The notes below the pieces were generated by a model. The model was not told where the DNA came from and made no database searches. It saw only the letters and a program-made list of their open reading frames with translations. From a virus: DNA of 35,026 bases. The stretch covers positions 1 through 35,026 of IMG/VR virus record IMGVR_UViG_3300010885_047510, one strand, 5' to 3'. This document shows, in pieces, positions 1 to 9,772 of the stretch. The position numbers and the translations under genes were made by a program. Numbering within the stretch: position 1 is the first letter of the stretch; the number at the start of each line of letters is the position of its first letter.

Positions 1-384
1 ATCAATCGGGTGCAATATGCCTTGCGCAATCGGCAATACGGCATGCAATGTAGTTTGCATGAAATCACCAAAATTATCCGCGCCGCTAGATTTCGCAGTC
101 TTGATGTATTGCTTGCGAATATCCTTCGGTATCTGGCTCCGATCGTCTGGATTGAGCAAATTGGACACAGGCGCTCCAACAGCCGTATCAAGCCGCTGCT
201 GAGGTGTCATTGCGTTTTCGTTATCATTCGCCGCCGCAGCCAAATTACTACGCGCTAAATTCTGCACGCCAGAGGTATCAGGCATTTTAGGCGCGGCAGA
301 TTGCGCCATAGGAGCATCGCCCCAATCATTCATCTTCGGCTGGGTAGCAACCGCAGCATCACCCCAATCGTTTGTGTCTGCCAT
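1..384 (-). CDS. Partial large internal-virion or transglycosylase-type protein, N-terminus only
   Basis: The gene runs leftward out of the window; only its first 128 codons are present, starting at the ATG at 384, two bases after the stop of the gene upstream. The N-terminus carries two copies of NDWGDA (about residues 5-10 and 19-24), a short repeat of the kind seen at the N-termini of very large phage ejection or transglycosylase proteins. The rest is Ala/Pro/Asn-rich and then becomes helical. Its place at the end of the gp13/gp14/gp15-like series suggests the last internal virion protein (T7 gp16-like). That role is inferred from order; no catalytic domain lies in the visible part. Confidence 0.6.
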   Translation of the reverse strand, partial: MADTNDWGDAAVATQPKMNDWGDAPMAQSAAPKMPDTSGVQNLARSNLAAAANDNENAMTPQQRLDTAVGAPVSNLLNPDDRSQIPKDIRKQYIKTAKSSGADNFGDFMQTTLHAVLPIAQGILHPID

Positions 385-386
385 AA

Positions 387-2699
387 CTATTGCTTCGTAT
401 ATTGTTGATCGTCTCTAATGTATATAGTGCCAGAAGGCAGCGCATCACGCTGTTCTTTTGTCGTAATAGTAACAGGTGCAGCTTGCGTAGCCTTCTCTGC
501 CGCCGCGTTATAAATCTGCTGCATACGCGATGGGGGTGATGGCATCGGTGGCCCCTGCTTCTTTCCAATGCTAGAGGCAAATTCAGATGGAGACAATTTC
601 TTGTCGACCATCGTCTCATTTTGCTGCCACGCTTTCATTGTTTGGTTATACCACTGAATCGCGCGCTGCTGACCCTTGCCATCAATGTTGCCATTTGCCA
701 TCGCAATTTGCTTCACCTGTGCCGAAAGAACACTCTTTATCGTCGGGTCAAGGTCAATAGCAGGCTTTGCATCCTGAAAATCTTTATAAGAAATGCTATA
801 GCCTGGGTTTGTTGAGCCAAGCCCTTTTGAAAGATAATCAATCCGTGCTTGGCGGGTGAAGTCTTTTGATGTGTCAAGCGCATTTAGAATTGCGTCATAG
901 CCGTTATCTGTATTGACCTCCGACTCCCGATGATTCGCCTTTGCTATCATGGTGTCTATTGTGCCGAAAAACTTACCCTGCTGCTGCATAGTTTTGTCCA
1001 GTATGGGCGCAACTCCAGGTATTAAGCGTAATTCTTCATATGTCGAAGGTAGCTTGCCTTTTGTGAGACTACCATTAATTGCCGATGTGATGATATTTTT
1101 ATCCGAATCAAGCGCGTCATTTTCGGTCTTTATTTGCTGCTGAATGTGCGTCCTTGCTCTGCGCTCTTGTATTTGCGCGCCATAATAATCTTCTGGGTAT
1201 TTTTCTAGGTATGCATCGGTAACATTTTTTACAAACGATTCTTCGTTTGCGCGCAAGTAATCAACCTTATTTGGATAAGTAATTTCGCCTTCCTGTTGCT
1301 GCAAGTTATTCAGCCGATTTGTCCACCCCTTAAAACTGGATGTGTATTGCGGATCGCCGGTAGCGTTAAGACGCTCATACTCTTTGCGACGCATATCAAT
1401 CAATGCTAGTGGCGATGCGCCATTCTTCGCGGCACCAATAAGAGATTTAGCGAATGCACCTTCTCCCCCGCCATTCACGAGATGATCGGCAACAATGGCC
1501 TGAGTATTTGCAGGAAGCGATTTTATATCGTATTTATCAATAAAGTTTTTCTGATAAAAATTATCGGTATATTTTTCGCCAGCATCCTTGCCTTGCGTCT
1601 TATATATCTCCTGTAATTCCTTGACTTCGTTCGGAAAATATTTTGCATTTATGCCATTGATAACATCATAGCTATTACTGTCCTGCCCAACCTTACCAGT
1701 GTAACCCTCGCTCCTGCGAATTGTCGCAAGCGGGGAGCTATTTATTTGCTCGGTAGGCGAGGCGGGGACGTTCATGAGTGTATTACGCACCCATCCGTTT
1801 TCTAATTCGGTGTCTTGCGATGCGATGTTCCCGCTGATAATTTCATTCTTCATTTTCGGAGCAAGGAATTTATTAAGCTGCACTTTTGCTGCATCAGGCA
1901 TGTCATCCCAATGTCTTTTTGACCAATCTGCCGCAGCCGCAGCGCCCTGATTATCAGCAACGGTTTGCGCAGCAGTAAAATATGCTGATGCTAACTTCCC
2001 ATTCGTCACAGCCATATGCGCAGCTTCAGCAGCTTTGCCCTCTGGAGTATCGGGATAGGAATAATGCCCCGTCTCCACATCCTCGCCATTCGCTACCGCA
2101 GAATATCCGTGCAAATCAGCAAGGGCATTACCGCTATGAATAATAGGCGCAAGAACCTGCTCGCCAAACTGCTTATCATCAAGAACAATTCCAAGGTCGC
2201 CTGTTTTGGATACAGCCGTATCCATCAGCGCGCCTTGACTATTAATGTTTGCCGCCTTCACTTGTGTCGCAGCATACTCATTGTAGCGAGCCGAATCATT
2301 TGCTACGGTATTATTTGTATTTATTAAAAATTGATGCTGGGATTTCAGCGGAAGATTTGCAGACCATTTTTCTCTTGTCGCTGCTAAATCCGCTTCATAT
2401 TGTGGACGCATCGCTTCGGCCTGCAAACCAGAATATTGAGAGTATTTTGCTTTGATGGCACCTGCGTCTTTTGTGAAACCAACTTCAGCATCATTTGCCG
2501 CTGTTTCCAGTATCATGCCGCCGAAACGATCTACTTGTTGTTGAGCCTCGTTTCCTAGTCGCTGTTCAGCACCCCCTATCTGCGCACCAAAATCATCAGC
2601 GTTTGCACGTACAGATAAAGGGCGCGCTCCGCTGCCCGATGTATCGGTTTTCTCAGGTACACTGCCCATTGGCCCGTAAAAATCAGCGGAATTTGGCAT
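387..2699 (-). CDS. Internal virion protein with lysozyme-like domain (gp15-like position)
   Basis: This 770-residue protein is probably ejected with the DNA and helps it cross the cell wall. The first 300 residues are Ala/Gln-rich and mostly helical. Residues about 325-468 look like a lysozyme or GH108-type muramidase module: a candidate catalytic Glu in RRSEGY (E331), then AIVADHLVNGGGEGAF and a terminal FKGWTNRLN motif. The C-terminal 300 residues are helical and of unknown fold. I chose the ATG at 2699, not the one at 2726, because it overlaps the upstream stop as TAATG, which implies coupling. The C-terminus is two bases from the next start. The structural role rests on order; the enzymatic call is moderate. 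Confidence 0.75.
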   Translation of the reverse strand: MPNSADFYGPMGSVPEKTDTSGSGARPLSVRANADDFGAQIGGAEQRLGNEAQQQVDRFGGMILETAANDAEVGFTKDAGAIKAKYSQYSGLQAEAMRPQYEADLAATREKWSANLPLKSQHQFLINTNNTVANDSARYNEYAATQVKAANINSQGALMDTAVSKTGDLGIVLDDKQFGEQVLAPIIHSGNALADLHGYSAVANGEDVETGHYSYPDTPEGKAAEAAHMAVTNGKLASAYFTAAQTVADNQGAAAAADWSKRHWDDMPDAAKVQLNKFLAPKMKNEIISGNIASQDTELENGWVRNTLMNVPASPTEQINSSPLATIRRSEGYTGKVGQDSNSYDVINGINAKYFPNEVKELQEIYKTQGKDAGEKYTDNFYQKNFIDKYDIKSLPANTQAIVADHLVNGGGEGAFAKSLIGAAKNGASPLALIDMRRKEYERLNATGDPQYTSSFKGWTNRLNNLQQQEGEITYPNKVDYLRANEESFVKNVTDAYLEKYPEDYYGAQIQERRARTHIQQQIKTENDALDSDKNIITSAINGSLTKGKLPSTYEELRLIPGVAPILDKTMQQQGKFFGTIDTMIAKANHRESEVNTDNGYDAILNALDTSKDFTRQARIDYLSKGLGSTNPGYSISYKDFQDAKPAIDLDPTIKSVLSAQVKQIAMANGNIDGKGQQRAIQWYNQTMKAWQQNETMVDKKLSPSEFASSIGKKQGPPMPSPPSRMQQIYNAAAEKATQAAPVTITTKEQRDALPSGTIYIRDDQQYTKQ

Positions 2700-3292
2700 T
2701 ATGCCCCCATGGGAGTGTTTCGCCAAGGAAGCGAGTTATCGTAAGGTCCGTAGTCGCCAGTAAGCCCTACAGGGTCGGTTTTGGTCAAATGCGCTCCATA
2801 ATAATCCGCCGCTTTCCCTGCGCCACCCAGAACGGTTGTTGCTGCATTAAGATAGCCTGCTGTTTTTGCAGACTTCGCCTGCGACTTATCAAGTTTGGAT
2901 TGAGCTGTATAATTAGTTGATTGAGTCTGGAATCCATATGCGTCACGCACAGCCTTCGAGCGGCTATTCAGCGCATTAAGCATACCGAGTTTTGCTTCTG
3001 ATTGTCGCACATCAACAGCAGAGCCGCTATTAATATCAACACCGCTTGCGCCTTGATTGGCTTCGATGGCTGCGACCTTAGCACGGGTTTCAGCTTGCGC
3101 TGCCGCTACATTCTGATTGCCCTGCGCACCAGCGTAATTCGCATTTTGAGTAGCAACCTCTGCATTTTGAGCTGCGACCTTAGCGTTGTATCCGGCTGCG
3201 GCTGATGCTGCCTTACTTTGCTGGATGGCGCCAACCGCTCCCATGGCTGTGGACCCAACGGTAGCAACGATAGCTAGTGTAGCTGGATCCAT
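2699..3292 (-). CDS. Internal virion protein, T7 gp14-like
   Basis: This 197-residue protein opens with a hydrophobic Ala/Gly segment (ATLAIVATVGSTAMGAVGAI, residues 4-23), followed by a long Ala/Gln/Asn-rich helix with QN and AA repeats, then EANQGASGVDINSGSAVDV. That combination (N-terminal membrane helix, coiled Ala/Gln body, GASGV(D)..SGS motif) is typical of podovirus gp14-type proteins that form part of the DNA-ejection channel. It shares one base with its upstream neighbour's stop and overlaps the downstream start as TAATG, so the three genes look translationally coupled. The family assignment is by pattern recognition. Confidence 0.75.
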   Translation of the reverse strand: MDPATLAIVATVGSTAMGAVGAIQQSKAASAAAGYNAKVAAQNAEVATQNANYAGAQGNQNVAAAQAETRAKVAAIEANQGASGVDINSGSAVDVRQSEAKLGMLNALNSRSKAVRDAYGFQTQSTNYTAQSKLDKSQAKSAKTAGYLNAATTVLGGAGKAADYYGAHLTKTDPVGLTGDYGPYDNSLPWRNTPMGA

Positions 3293-3750
3293 TATGCCCT
3301 TCTTTCTGCCTTATATAAAACTGCATCACCTACGTTTATAGCATTTTTGCCTATCTTGAATTTCATCAACTCAAGCATGCGAATAGCTTTGGTATCATCC
3401 TGACTAACATAATCTTCTAAAATAGGGAACATTTGCTGAAACTTCTCCAATTCCCTTCTATAAGCGAAAGCCACTCTGAACGGATAATCATTAACTTCAT
3501 CAGAAAGTATCAACCACGGCATCCCCACTTCCCCATACAATGTACCACTAATTCCAAAAATTGCACCTATTTTCCCATCTATAAACACAGATTTAGCAAT
3601 AATAGATGCTTTCCATGACCGCCACAAAAGCCGATGAGGAGAAAACCCCATCTTATACGCCGTTTCTGCGGTTTGCTCGTGCATAACACTGACCATATCA
3701 CGGATATGTGCTGCTGTTGTTTCTTCGATGGTGATTTGGGGTGATATCAT
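3292..3750 (-). CDS. gp13-like protein (internal virion/acetyltransferase-like fold)
   Basis: This 152-residue protein resembles the small T7 gp13-type phage protein family, thought to have a GNAT-like fold and to be needed for virion assembly. Visible features are an N-terminal IEETTAAHIRDM segment, a central FIDGKIGAIFGISG strand pair and a C-terminal AIRMLELMKFKI helix, in the order expected for a GNAT-like core. The start is set by the ATGA overlap with the tail-tube gene (ATG at 3750, previous stop 3747-3749); an in-frame extension to 3849 would run deep into that gene and is unlikely. Confidence 0.65.
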   Translation of the reverse strand: MISPQITIEETTAAHIRDMVSVMHEQTAETAYKMGFSPHRLLWRSWKASIIAKSVFIDGKIGAIFGISGTLYGEVGMPWLILSDEVNDYPFRVAFAYRRELEKFQQMFPILEDYVSQDDTKAIRMLELMKFKIGKNAINVGDAVLYKAERRA

Positions 3751-6700
3751 CCCGGTAAGTCCCCTGGTGTAAAATTGACGACTGCGGCCAAAAGATTCAT
3801 TGGCATCGGGTAAATTTGTTGAGCCGCCAGCTGCCCACGAACAGACCAATCTCCCGGCACAAGAATGTAGCTATCGCCGGTATATAAAGGTATTGCCGAA
3901 CCTGCCGTAATAAGTGCATTTCTCTCCTTTATTTCCTTCATGTTGCTCCATGGCAAAGTTGCGCCATTCGGCTGCATTGAGGCATCCGGCTGATTCGTAC
4001 CCACCTGAACGCCGCGACTTTGATCTAGCCGCATAGATGCGCTTTGAATATCCTTTCTTTTGCCTTGCATGGTCATTTGTGACTCTGGGTTGAGGTACAT
4101 AGTCTGAAGCTGCGCCACAAACGGCAACCCAACAACAACCGCACTTGCACTATTCTGCAAGGTTATTGTCCCACCAGAGACTGTTTGTGGCACGATTACG
4201 CCACCATCGGCCAAGCCCGTAACCTCCATGCCTTCAAGGTGATTCAAGCCGTTGATTACGGCAGTTGGTGTCGATATTGACCAGTTTCCAGATATAGCCG
4301 GGGCGGGCAGATCATTCGGATCATCAGGAATTACATCGGTAATAGGGTCAACCATGTTTGCAACGCATGTGGTCCCTGCCTGACTAACAATATTTGCTTT
4401 TCCTCCACCCATGCGTATCACATCGCCAATGTTGCTGGATGTAAAAACGGATGATGATGCCGTAAACGTTACATTATTTGTTATAACTGCTTGAGCAACA
4501 GCACCTGTGCCGGCGCTATCTGTAATAATTATTGAAGTGCGCCCAGCCGTGTACCCAGTACCCTGAATAATAGGGGTGATAGCAGTGATAGAACCGGATG
4601 AAACTGTGACAGAAAATGTCGCACCAACGCCCTCGCCAGAAGCGTCGATTGCTGAGGCGACCGGAGCCACGTAGCCTGATCCACCAGATATGATACTAAC
4701 AGAAGAAATATTATTTGTACCCTCCGCCGAAGCTGCTGTGAGCGTTGCGTTAGGATATGTCATGGGAAGCGATAGCCCTGCATCGACGCAAAAGCATTCT
4801 TCAATATTCGCCCAATCTCGATTGTCCATTCTCTCGGAGTAAAAAACCCATTTGCCCTCGCCAACGATGTATCGCTTAGTAATCACATAAATTGCGTCCA
4901 CCGGCGGCTCAACAACGGAACACACGCCAACAAAAAACCCATTAGTATCATGCCTTGCCCACCCTTCAATTTCCTGCTCTTTCACATAGGTAAGTGACAG
5001 CATGCGCCCATCATTACGGATTGCCCATACCACTTTAAATGGTTCTTCGGCATAAGCCCACTGAGTAAGGGTATAGCCATTAAATAAGTGGTTTGAAAAC
5101 ACGGTAATATCCGTACCGACAAACACATTATTAATAAAGTTGTACGCAACGTCACGCACAATGCTATTTTTTGCTTGCACATAAAGCACATGCAGGTTCA
5201 CATAAAGGGGCGGAACGATTGCAGAGCATCCAATTTGCGCTTGAGCTTGAGCATTCTGATCTGACGGCGTAATAGCGGCAGTGCTACCTCCGCTTACAAG
5301 CCATACGCCGTTTCCGGTTAGCGTGAGTAGCCCGCTTATCGTTGGAACAAGAAACTGTATCCCGTTAATCTGCAATCCCCATGGGGTGCCTATAATAGCG
5401 TCTGAGCTTGTGACGGGTATAGAGCTATCAAAATTAGTGTAAAGGCCAGGACGACTCATAAAATATGTATCAGGCTCATTAATAGTATCTGCATATACGA
5501 GCCGCTGCTGGTAGTATTGCACCGTTCCAGGATATGTGCCTGTTTGTGGCCCAACCGAAAGCGATGCTGTCGCTGTACTAGAAGAATTATTTACCCCACC
5601 GGAAAGTGTAGCGCCACTAATTGCACCGCCATATGTTCCCGCAGCCAATGTATATGAATTACCCGCTGTGCCAAATGATTTATATAGGATATTAAGAACT
5701 GTTCCCGTTGTTATTGAATAGGAGGCCCCCGTAAGGGATGCGTTCGTAGATGCGTTAAGATCGGCAGAAAGCTGATTTATCGTTGCAGCCAAATTAGCCC
5801 CTATTTTAGTTTGCGCCGATGAGCCTACTGTCGTTTTAAATGTCCATGTTACGCCATTCAAAATAATTGTACTGTTATCTGCTGGGTTCCCTACAAACGT
5901 ATAGGTGCCGGTTGCTGCAACTCCGCCAGTCAAAATTGATATTGTATCTGAGTTGGAATACCCGCTTCCGCCATTGTATATTTCAAAGCCAACAAAATTA
6001 CCGTTTTGCACTATGGGTAGACCGTTAAAACCGGACCCCGTTGATGTCGTTATAGTATATTTTGTAGTTGATTGAGTAAGCCCAGACCCAGGAGCAGTTG
6101 GTACAACATCAATAATGGCTCCGCGCGCGAATGGGTCATTACGAATAGGAGGGGTAATCGTAAAATCCGCAATAATGTTAGTATCTATAAATTGCTGACC
6201 AGTAGATGATCCGACCAGCCCATAAGATGCACCGACAAAACCTGGATTGACATATGGCGATACCGTAAACGCTGATGTTGCAGCATAAATATTATAACTG
6301 ACGGCACCCGTTACATGGGAATACTGAATAGTATTTGATCCGGCATTGATAGAAATATTATTATTAAGAACATCCACAGCAGTTGATGCTACGCTTTCAT
6401 TGCCACTCTCATCCACAGCCGTAACGACATAGCTATACCATGTGGTTGCTGTAGTCGAGTTAATAGCCGTAGCCGTAACTACGCTAGGGGGAGATATAGA
6501 TGCGGTAAATGAAACCTGCGTGAATACCCAATTTGTAGCCCCGTTCCTTTTTAGCGTATAAGGTGGATATTCTGTATTTGTCGCTTGATTCCAGCAAACA
6601 AGATTCATCGTGTTCGCTGATTGAGTGAATTTTAAATAATCTAGGTCGGCCGCTGCGTATGGAGACACAACAGTATAAATCCTAGCCGCTGTGCCGCCAG

Positions 6701-7244
6701 ATGTATATGTGCCATAATTGGTAGAATCAACCGTATGCCCGAACAAGTCGGTAAGATTAAATGTATTTGCCGTCACATTGGTAACTATCCATGTCAACCC
6801 ATTTAGCTGAGTCATTCCTGCTACGCCGGATATATAGATCCAATCACCATTTGAGAATCCATGCGCCGCCGATGTAATGACTGCGGGGTTTGCCTTTGTG
6901 GCAGCAGTAATGCTTTTGCCTGCTTCCGTAACATAAGCTCCGCGATACTTTACGCGCATGTAAAGATTCCCAAATTCAAGTGCAAACCCTTGATTAATAT
7001 TATATTGAAAATTTATGTCGCGTGGCTTAGTGTTTATATCGCCTGATGCCCCAGAATTAGGCGCCCCTTGCTTACACATTCCCACATATGCCAGCCCCGC
7101 GCGCGAGGACGACCCGCCAGTGTACCGCACAAAGCAATTGCGCATAGTTGATGCGCCATTTTTGTATTGAGGCTTATCTACGCGGCCCAATACACTTGGA
7201 GATAGTTCGCCTGATACAAGAGATGTTTGAATTGTAGGGAACAT
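3747..7244 (-). CDS. Tail tubular protein B / tail nozzle (gp12-like), expanded
   Basis: At 1165 residues this is the largest gene in the window. The N-terminus (TSLVSGELSPSVLGRVDKPQY, then RNCFVRYTGGSSSRAGLAYV) is the hallmark of podovirus tail nozzle proteins, as is the later segment QYYQQRLVYADTINEPDTYF. Between them lies a long insertion: an FN3/Ig-like stretch ending in YNIYAATSAF, a GGSGY motif, and a beta-rich module of the FVGNPADNSTIILNGVTWTF type. A second pair of glycine motifs (SGGSGY, QGTGYTAG) lies nearer the C-terminus. The insertions make it longer than the usual family member and may be receptor-facing. A clear SD (AGGGAGGAAGG) precedes the ATG. Confidence 0.85.
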   Translation of the reverse strand: MFPTIQTSLVSGELSPSVLGRVDKPQYKNGASTMRNCFVRYTGGSSSRAGLAYVGMCKQGAPNSGASGDINTKPRDINFQYNINQGFALEFGNLYMRVKYRGAYVTEAGKSITAATKANPAVITSAAHGFSNGDWIYISGVAGMTQLNGLTWIVTNVTANTFNLTDLFGHTVDSTNYGTYTSGGTAARIYTVVSPYAAADLDYLKFTQSANTMNLVCWNQATNTEYPPYTLKRNGATNWVFTQVSFTASISPPSVVTATAINSTTATTWYSYVVTAVDESGNESVASTAVDVLNNNISINAGSNTIQYSHVTGAVSYNIYAATSAFTVSPYVNPGFVGASYGLVGSSTGQQFIDTNIIADFTITPPIRNDPFARGAIIDVVPTAPGSGLTQSTTKYTITTSTGSGFNGLPIVQNGNFVGFEIYNGGSGYSNSDTISILTGGVAATGTYTFVGNPADNSTIILNGVTWTFKTTVGSSAQTKIGANLAATINQLSADLNASTNASLTGASYSITTGTVLNILYKSFGTAGNSYTLAAGTYGGAISGATLSGGVNNSSSTATASLSVGPQTGTYPGTVQYYQQRLVYADTINEPDTYFMSRPGLYTNFDSSIPVTSSDAIIGTPWGLQINGIQFLVPTISGLLTLTGNGVWLVSGGSTAAITPSDQNAQAQAQIGCSAIVPPLYVNLHVLYVQAKNSIVRDVAYNFINNVFVGTDITVFSNHLFNGYTLTQWAYAEEPFKVVWAIRNDGRMLSLTYVKEQEIEGWARHDTNGFFVGVCSVVEPPVDAIYVITKRYIVGEGKWVFYSERMDNRDWANIEECFCVDAGLSLPMTYPNATLTAASAEGTNNISSVSIISGGSGYVAPVASAIDASGEGVGATFSVTVSSGSITAITPIIQGTGYTAGRTSIIITDSAGTGAVAQAVITNNVTFTASSSVFTSSNIGDVIRMGGGKANIVSQAGTTCVANMVDPITDVIPDDPNDLPAPAISGNWSISTPTAVINGLNHLEGMEVTGLADGGVIVPQTVSGGTITLQNSASAVVVGLPFVAQLQTMYLNPESQMTMQGKRKDIQSASMRLDQSRGVQVGTNQPDASMQPNGATLPWSNMKEIKERNALITAGSAIPLYTGDSYILVPGDWSVRGQLAAQQIYPMPMNLLAAVVNFTPGDLPG

Positions 7245-7258
7245 TTATGCCTTCCTCC

Positions 7259-8047
7259 CTATAGCGGCCACGCCATAGTGCCGTAAGCAGCATAGGGGCG
7301 GCTTGCCCCTAAATATGCATTGGCGCCTTGGCGAGCTAAAATCCAATCGGGAATATTATCCATAACAGTAATCCCCTCATTACCGTCCTCCGATTGTGCA
7401 GAAGCAATAGCTCGTTCTGCTATAGCAATTTGAGCGCTCATCAATTGCTTATCAAGAGATAGAGCCGGGACAAGATATGCGGCAAGAGATGCGACGAACG
7501 CTGCTGTAAACAGTGCATCCCATGATTGAGGATTTTGTTGATTAACCGTATAATTTGCTCCTGCATTTTGTTGGTCGGTCAAAACTACCTGTAATGGGTT
7601 TCCGTTAGAATCTGCTGTATAGCCTATTTGATATGGTATCCCTTTTATTCTTCCATTGCTTTGTGATATAGCTATATTGTTCACAGACATAAAGGGAATG
7701 CCTGCTCCGGAAGTAGATGTATCTAGCGGCACAATGTATTGTATAGAAAGACAGTCAGGCGGATATATATAAGCATACGCCCACGGTCGCTGAGGAACAG
7801 GCAACGATAAACCTGTAGGGTTTTCTGGGGTTCCTTGCGCTGCCTGTATAAGCGTGAGAGAGTCCTGTTTATTTAGACACCCCCATTGAGTTACACGTCC
7901 TAACTGCTCAAATACGAACGAAAATAAGGTGCTACATGCGTCCGAGGCCGTGGAGCCATCGCTGGGGTTAATACTTGAAATCTGCGCTCTTGCCCCTATG
8001 GATAAAAGAGCTAGATTACAAACGCTTACTTGGTTTTGGGAACTCAA
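7259..8047 (-). CDS. Tail tubular protein A / adaptor (gp11-like)
   Basis: This 262-residue protein should form the ring between portal and nozzle. The N-terminal VCNLALLSIGARAQISSINP, the ACSTLF and WGCLNKQDSLTLIQAAQGTP motifs and the PPDCLSIQYIVP strand are typical of this adaptor family. The start codon is TTG at 8047: it is placed a few bases after a strong SD (AGGGGG), and there is no ATG before the conserved NLALLSIGA motif, so a later start would delete the family signature. It lies 14 bp upstream of the nozzle gene, as expected for a tail A/B pair. Confidence 0.85.
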   Translation of the reverse strand: MSSQNQVSVCNLALLSIGARAQISSINPSDGSTASDACSTLFSFVFEQLGRVTQWGCLNKQDSLTLIQAAQGTPENPTGLSLPVPQRPWAYAYIYPPDCLSIQYIVPLDTSTSGAGIPFMSVNNIAISQSNGRIKGIPYQIGYTADSNGNPLQVVLTDQQNAGANYTVNQQNPQSWDALFTAAFVASLAAYLVPALSLDKQLMSAQIAIAERAIASAQSEDGNEGITVMDNIPDWILARQGANAYLGASRPYAAYGTMAWPL

Positions 8048-8056
8048 TGTAGCCCC

Positions 8057-8419
8057 CTATCTATTATACCGCAAATAACCATTCTTTTTTAAATCAGGCT
8101 CATCAGATTCTTCTTCAACATCCTCATGCGATTCATTTTCTAATCCCATAAAAATAATTTGAAGATTGACGTTTGCTTTTTCACCAGAAGCACTACTATT
8201 TTTATTGACTCCTGTTACCTTTGCCATAACATTCAAATGAATCAAATCATCAATACTGCAATCAGCATCAAGCCCTAATTTTGCCAATGATGTTTCGTCC
8301 AAACAAATTGATAGTCCATATGGGTAATCTTGCTCCTCTACACCGCAAGGCGTATAAGAAGATGCTCTTGCCTCTTTTTCTTCGGCGGTCAATGCCATAT
8401 CAACAAGCTTATTAAACAT
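8057..8419 (-). CDS. Small head-associated protein, possibly capsid staple/stabiliser type
   Basis: This 120-residue acidic protein has a recognisable core, EEQDYPYGLSICLDETSLAKLGL, followed by a beta-rich segment ending NVNLQIIFMGLEN and an acidic tail. Small phage proteins with the YPYGL..LD...L.KLG pattern occur near capsid genes and are sometimes annotated as capsid-stapling or head-stabilising proteins. I assign that role only tentatively, from the motif and from its position between a fibre-like gene and the tail adaptor. The SD is AGGTAATTTGA before the ATG. Confidence 0.5.
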   Translation of the reverse strand: MFNKLVDMALTAEEKEARASSYTPCGVEEQDYPYGLSICLDETSLAKLGLDADCSIDDLIHLNVMAKVTGVNKNSSASGEKANVNLQIIFMGLENESHEDVEEESDEPDLKKNGYLRYNR

Positions 8420-8428
8420 TCAAATTAC

Positions 8429-9475
8429 CTATGCAATACGGATAAATTCAGCTGAGCCGTTAATAAGAGCGACAGTATCGGATGCGTTTGATGTATTTTG
8501 AGCCATTTGAACGTCAACCGTGCCGCCAGTAGTCACAACCATCGTGCCTTCAATAATAGTGCGTATAACAACCGCTGCCTGAGTAAATAGATCGGCCTGA
8601 GTAGTCGTGGATGTAACGTTTTGTGTTGCAGCAGCAGCCGCAGTAAAGCCAACAGCAGAGGATTGGAGGGATGACAAAACTGCGGTAGTGTAGTTAAACG
8701 CATACTTGATACCAGCCGTGCCGCTTGCCACCGTAGAAGGTAAAACAAGCTTAAATACATAGGTGCCAGGGACGACTGTAAAAGAGAGGCCGGTAACGTT
8801 TGAATATGCAATCGAGGCATTTTTGGTTACAGCGGCAGTAGTTCGCTTCACGTCAATAATTGCAAGATTGGTTCCGGTCGTGGAGGCGATTGTGCCAGTT
8901 ACAGCAGGAAGCGTCTGCGTATTAGACCCCGCAACCGCCGGCGCGACTACAGTTGCCGTACCGGATGTAGAGCCGGCCAAGATAAGTTGCGGCTGTGAAG
9001 CTGAGTTTGCTTCACCAGAATTAAAACCTACCATAGTTATGGTGCTGGCCGCAGTATATGTCAGCAAATATGTTGCTGTCGCGCCAGCGGGGATTGCAGT
9101 GATGCCGGATACTGTAACCCCTGTACCGCCGGTTAAGGTAGCTACAGCATTGGTGTTGTTCTGATAAGTATATTCCCATGAATCACCAATCCGTATATAG
9201 GTCTGAGCGGCAATAATCAAATCAGCAGTGGCGGTTGTATCGGTAAACGGTGTACCACTTTGCGATCCTGTGCGCGAGGTAATACCGCCTGCGATGCCTG
9301 CCGCAGTGATGGTCCCTGCGCCAACGGTGCTAAGGGTGGTGATAGCTGTGGTGATGTTACCAGATGTAGATAACGCGGCTATCTCGCCGGTTGTCGTCTG
9401 GAAAGTGGACGCAGCAGGAACTCCCGTAGGGTTCTGGCCGAGGACTTGGAGAGTTTCTAAACCTGTGAGTGCCAT
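8429..9475 (-). CDS. Ala/Thr-rich fibre-like virion protein
   Basis: This 348-residue protein is very rich in Thr, Ala, Gly and Val and predicted to be almost all beta. Its start, MALTGLETLQVLGQNPTGVP, resembles phage fibre or head-fibre proteins, where a short capsid- or tail-binding segment precedes a beta shaft. The C-terminus (INGSAEFIRIA) looks like the last strand of a trimeric knob. It lies between the small head proteins and the tail adaptor, so a head fibre is as likely as a tail fibre. It has a good SD (AAGGAAC). No catalytic or chaperone domain is visible. Confidence 0.55.
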   Translation of the reverse strand: MALTGLETLQVLGQNPTGVPAASTFQTTTGEIAALSTSGNITTAITTLSTVGAGTITAAGIAGGITSRTGSQSGTPFTDTTATADLIIAAQTYIRIGDSWEYTYQNNTNAVATLTGGTGVTVSGITAIPAGATATYLLTYTAASTITMVGFNSGEANSASQPQLILAGSTSGTATVVAPAVAGSNTQTLPAVTGTIASTTGTNLAIIDVKRTTAAVTKNASIAYSNVTGLSFTVVPGTYVFKLVLPSTVASGTAGIKYAFNYTTAVLSSLQSSAVGFTAAAAATQNVTSTTTQADLFTQAAVVIRTIIEGTMVVTTGGTVDVQMAQNTSNASDTVALINGSAEFIRIA

Positions 9476-9489
9476 TTTATTGTTCCTTC

Positions 9490-9768
9490 TTATTTATTAT
9501 TAACAGGTGTGCCGGAGCTATCACTATCGGATGTATCAGCGGCTTTTTTAGAATGCTTCTGAATACGCGCCATCATGTCGGCCTGATGCTTGTCATGCAT
9601 CTTTTTCATTTCGTCATGCTGCTTAATCAATTCATCAAGACCAGCGCCATCAGGCTCATGATCGTCGCCCTTTACTTCCGCTTTCTTTTCAGCCTTTTTG
9701 ACCTTCACATTGCCTTCTTCGTCATGGGCGAGGCTTGGCGTTTCGTCATACATCTTGTGCTTTGCCAT
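9490..9768 (-). CDS. Small charged coiled-coil protein of unknown function
   Basis: This 92-residue Lys/Asp/His-rich protein has a central amphipathic helix (LDELIKQHDEMKKMHDKHQA) and polar low-complexity ends. The start at 9768 was preferred over an upstream in-frame ATG at 9789 because it follows an AAAGGA SD; the upstream ATG would overlap the previous gene by 17 bp. It belongs to a run of three small genes between the decoration protein and the fibre, a position that often holds minor head or assembly proteins. Function unknown. Confidence 0.6.
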   Translation of the reverse strand: MAKHKMYDETPSLAHDEEGNVKVKKAEKKAEVKGDDHEPDGAGLDELIKQHDEMKKMHDKHQADMMARIQKHSKKAADTSDSDSSGTPVNNK

Positions 9769-9772
9769 ATTT

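Noticed and set aside
8763-9164. 133-codon rightward frame opposite the fibre-like gene
   Set aside because: Val/Ala-rich sequence produced by the complement of a Thr/Ala/Gly-rich gene; no independent support.
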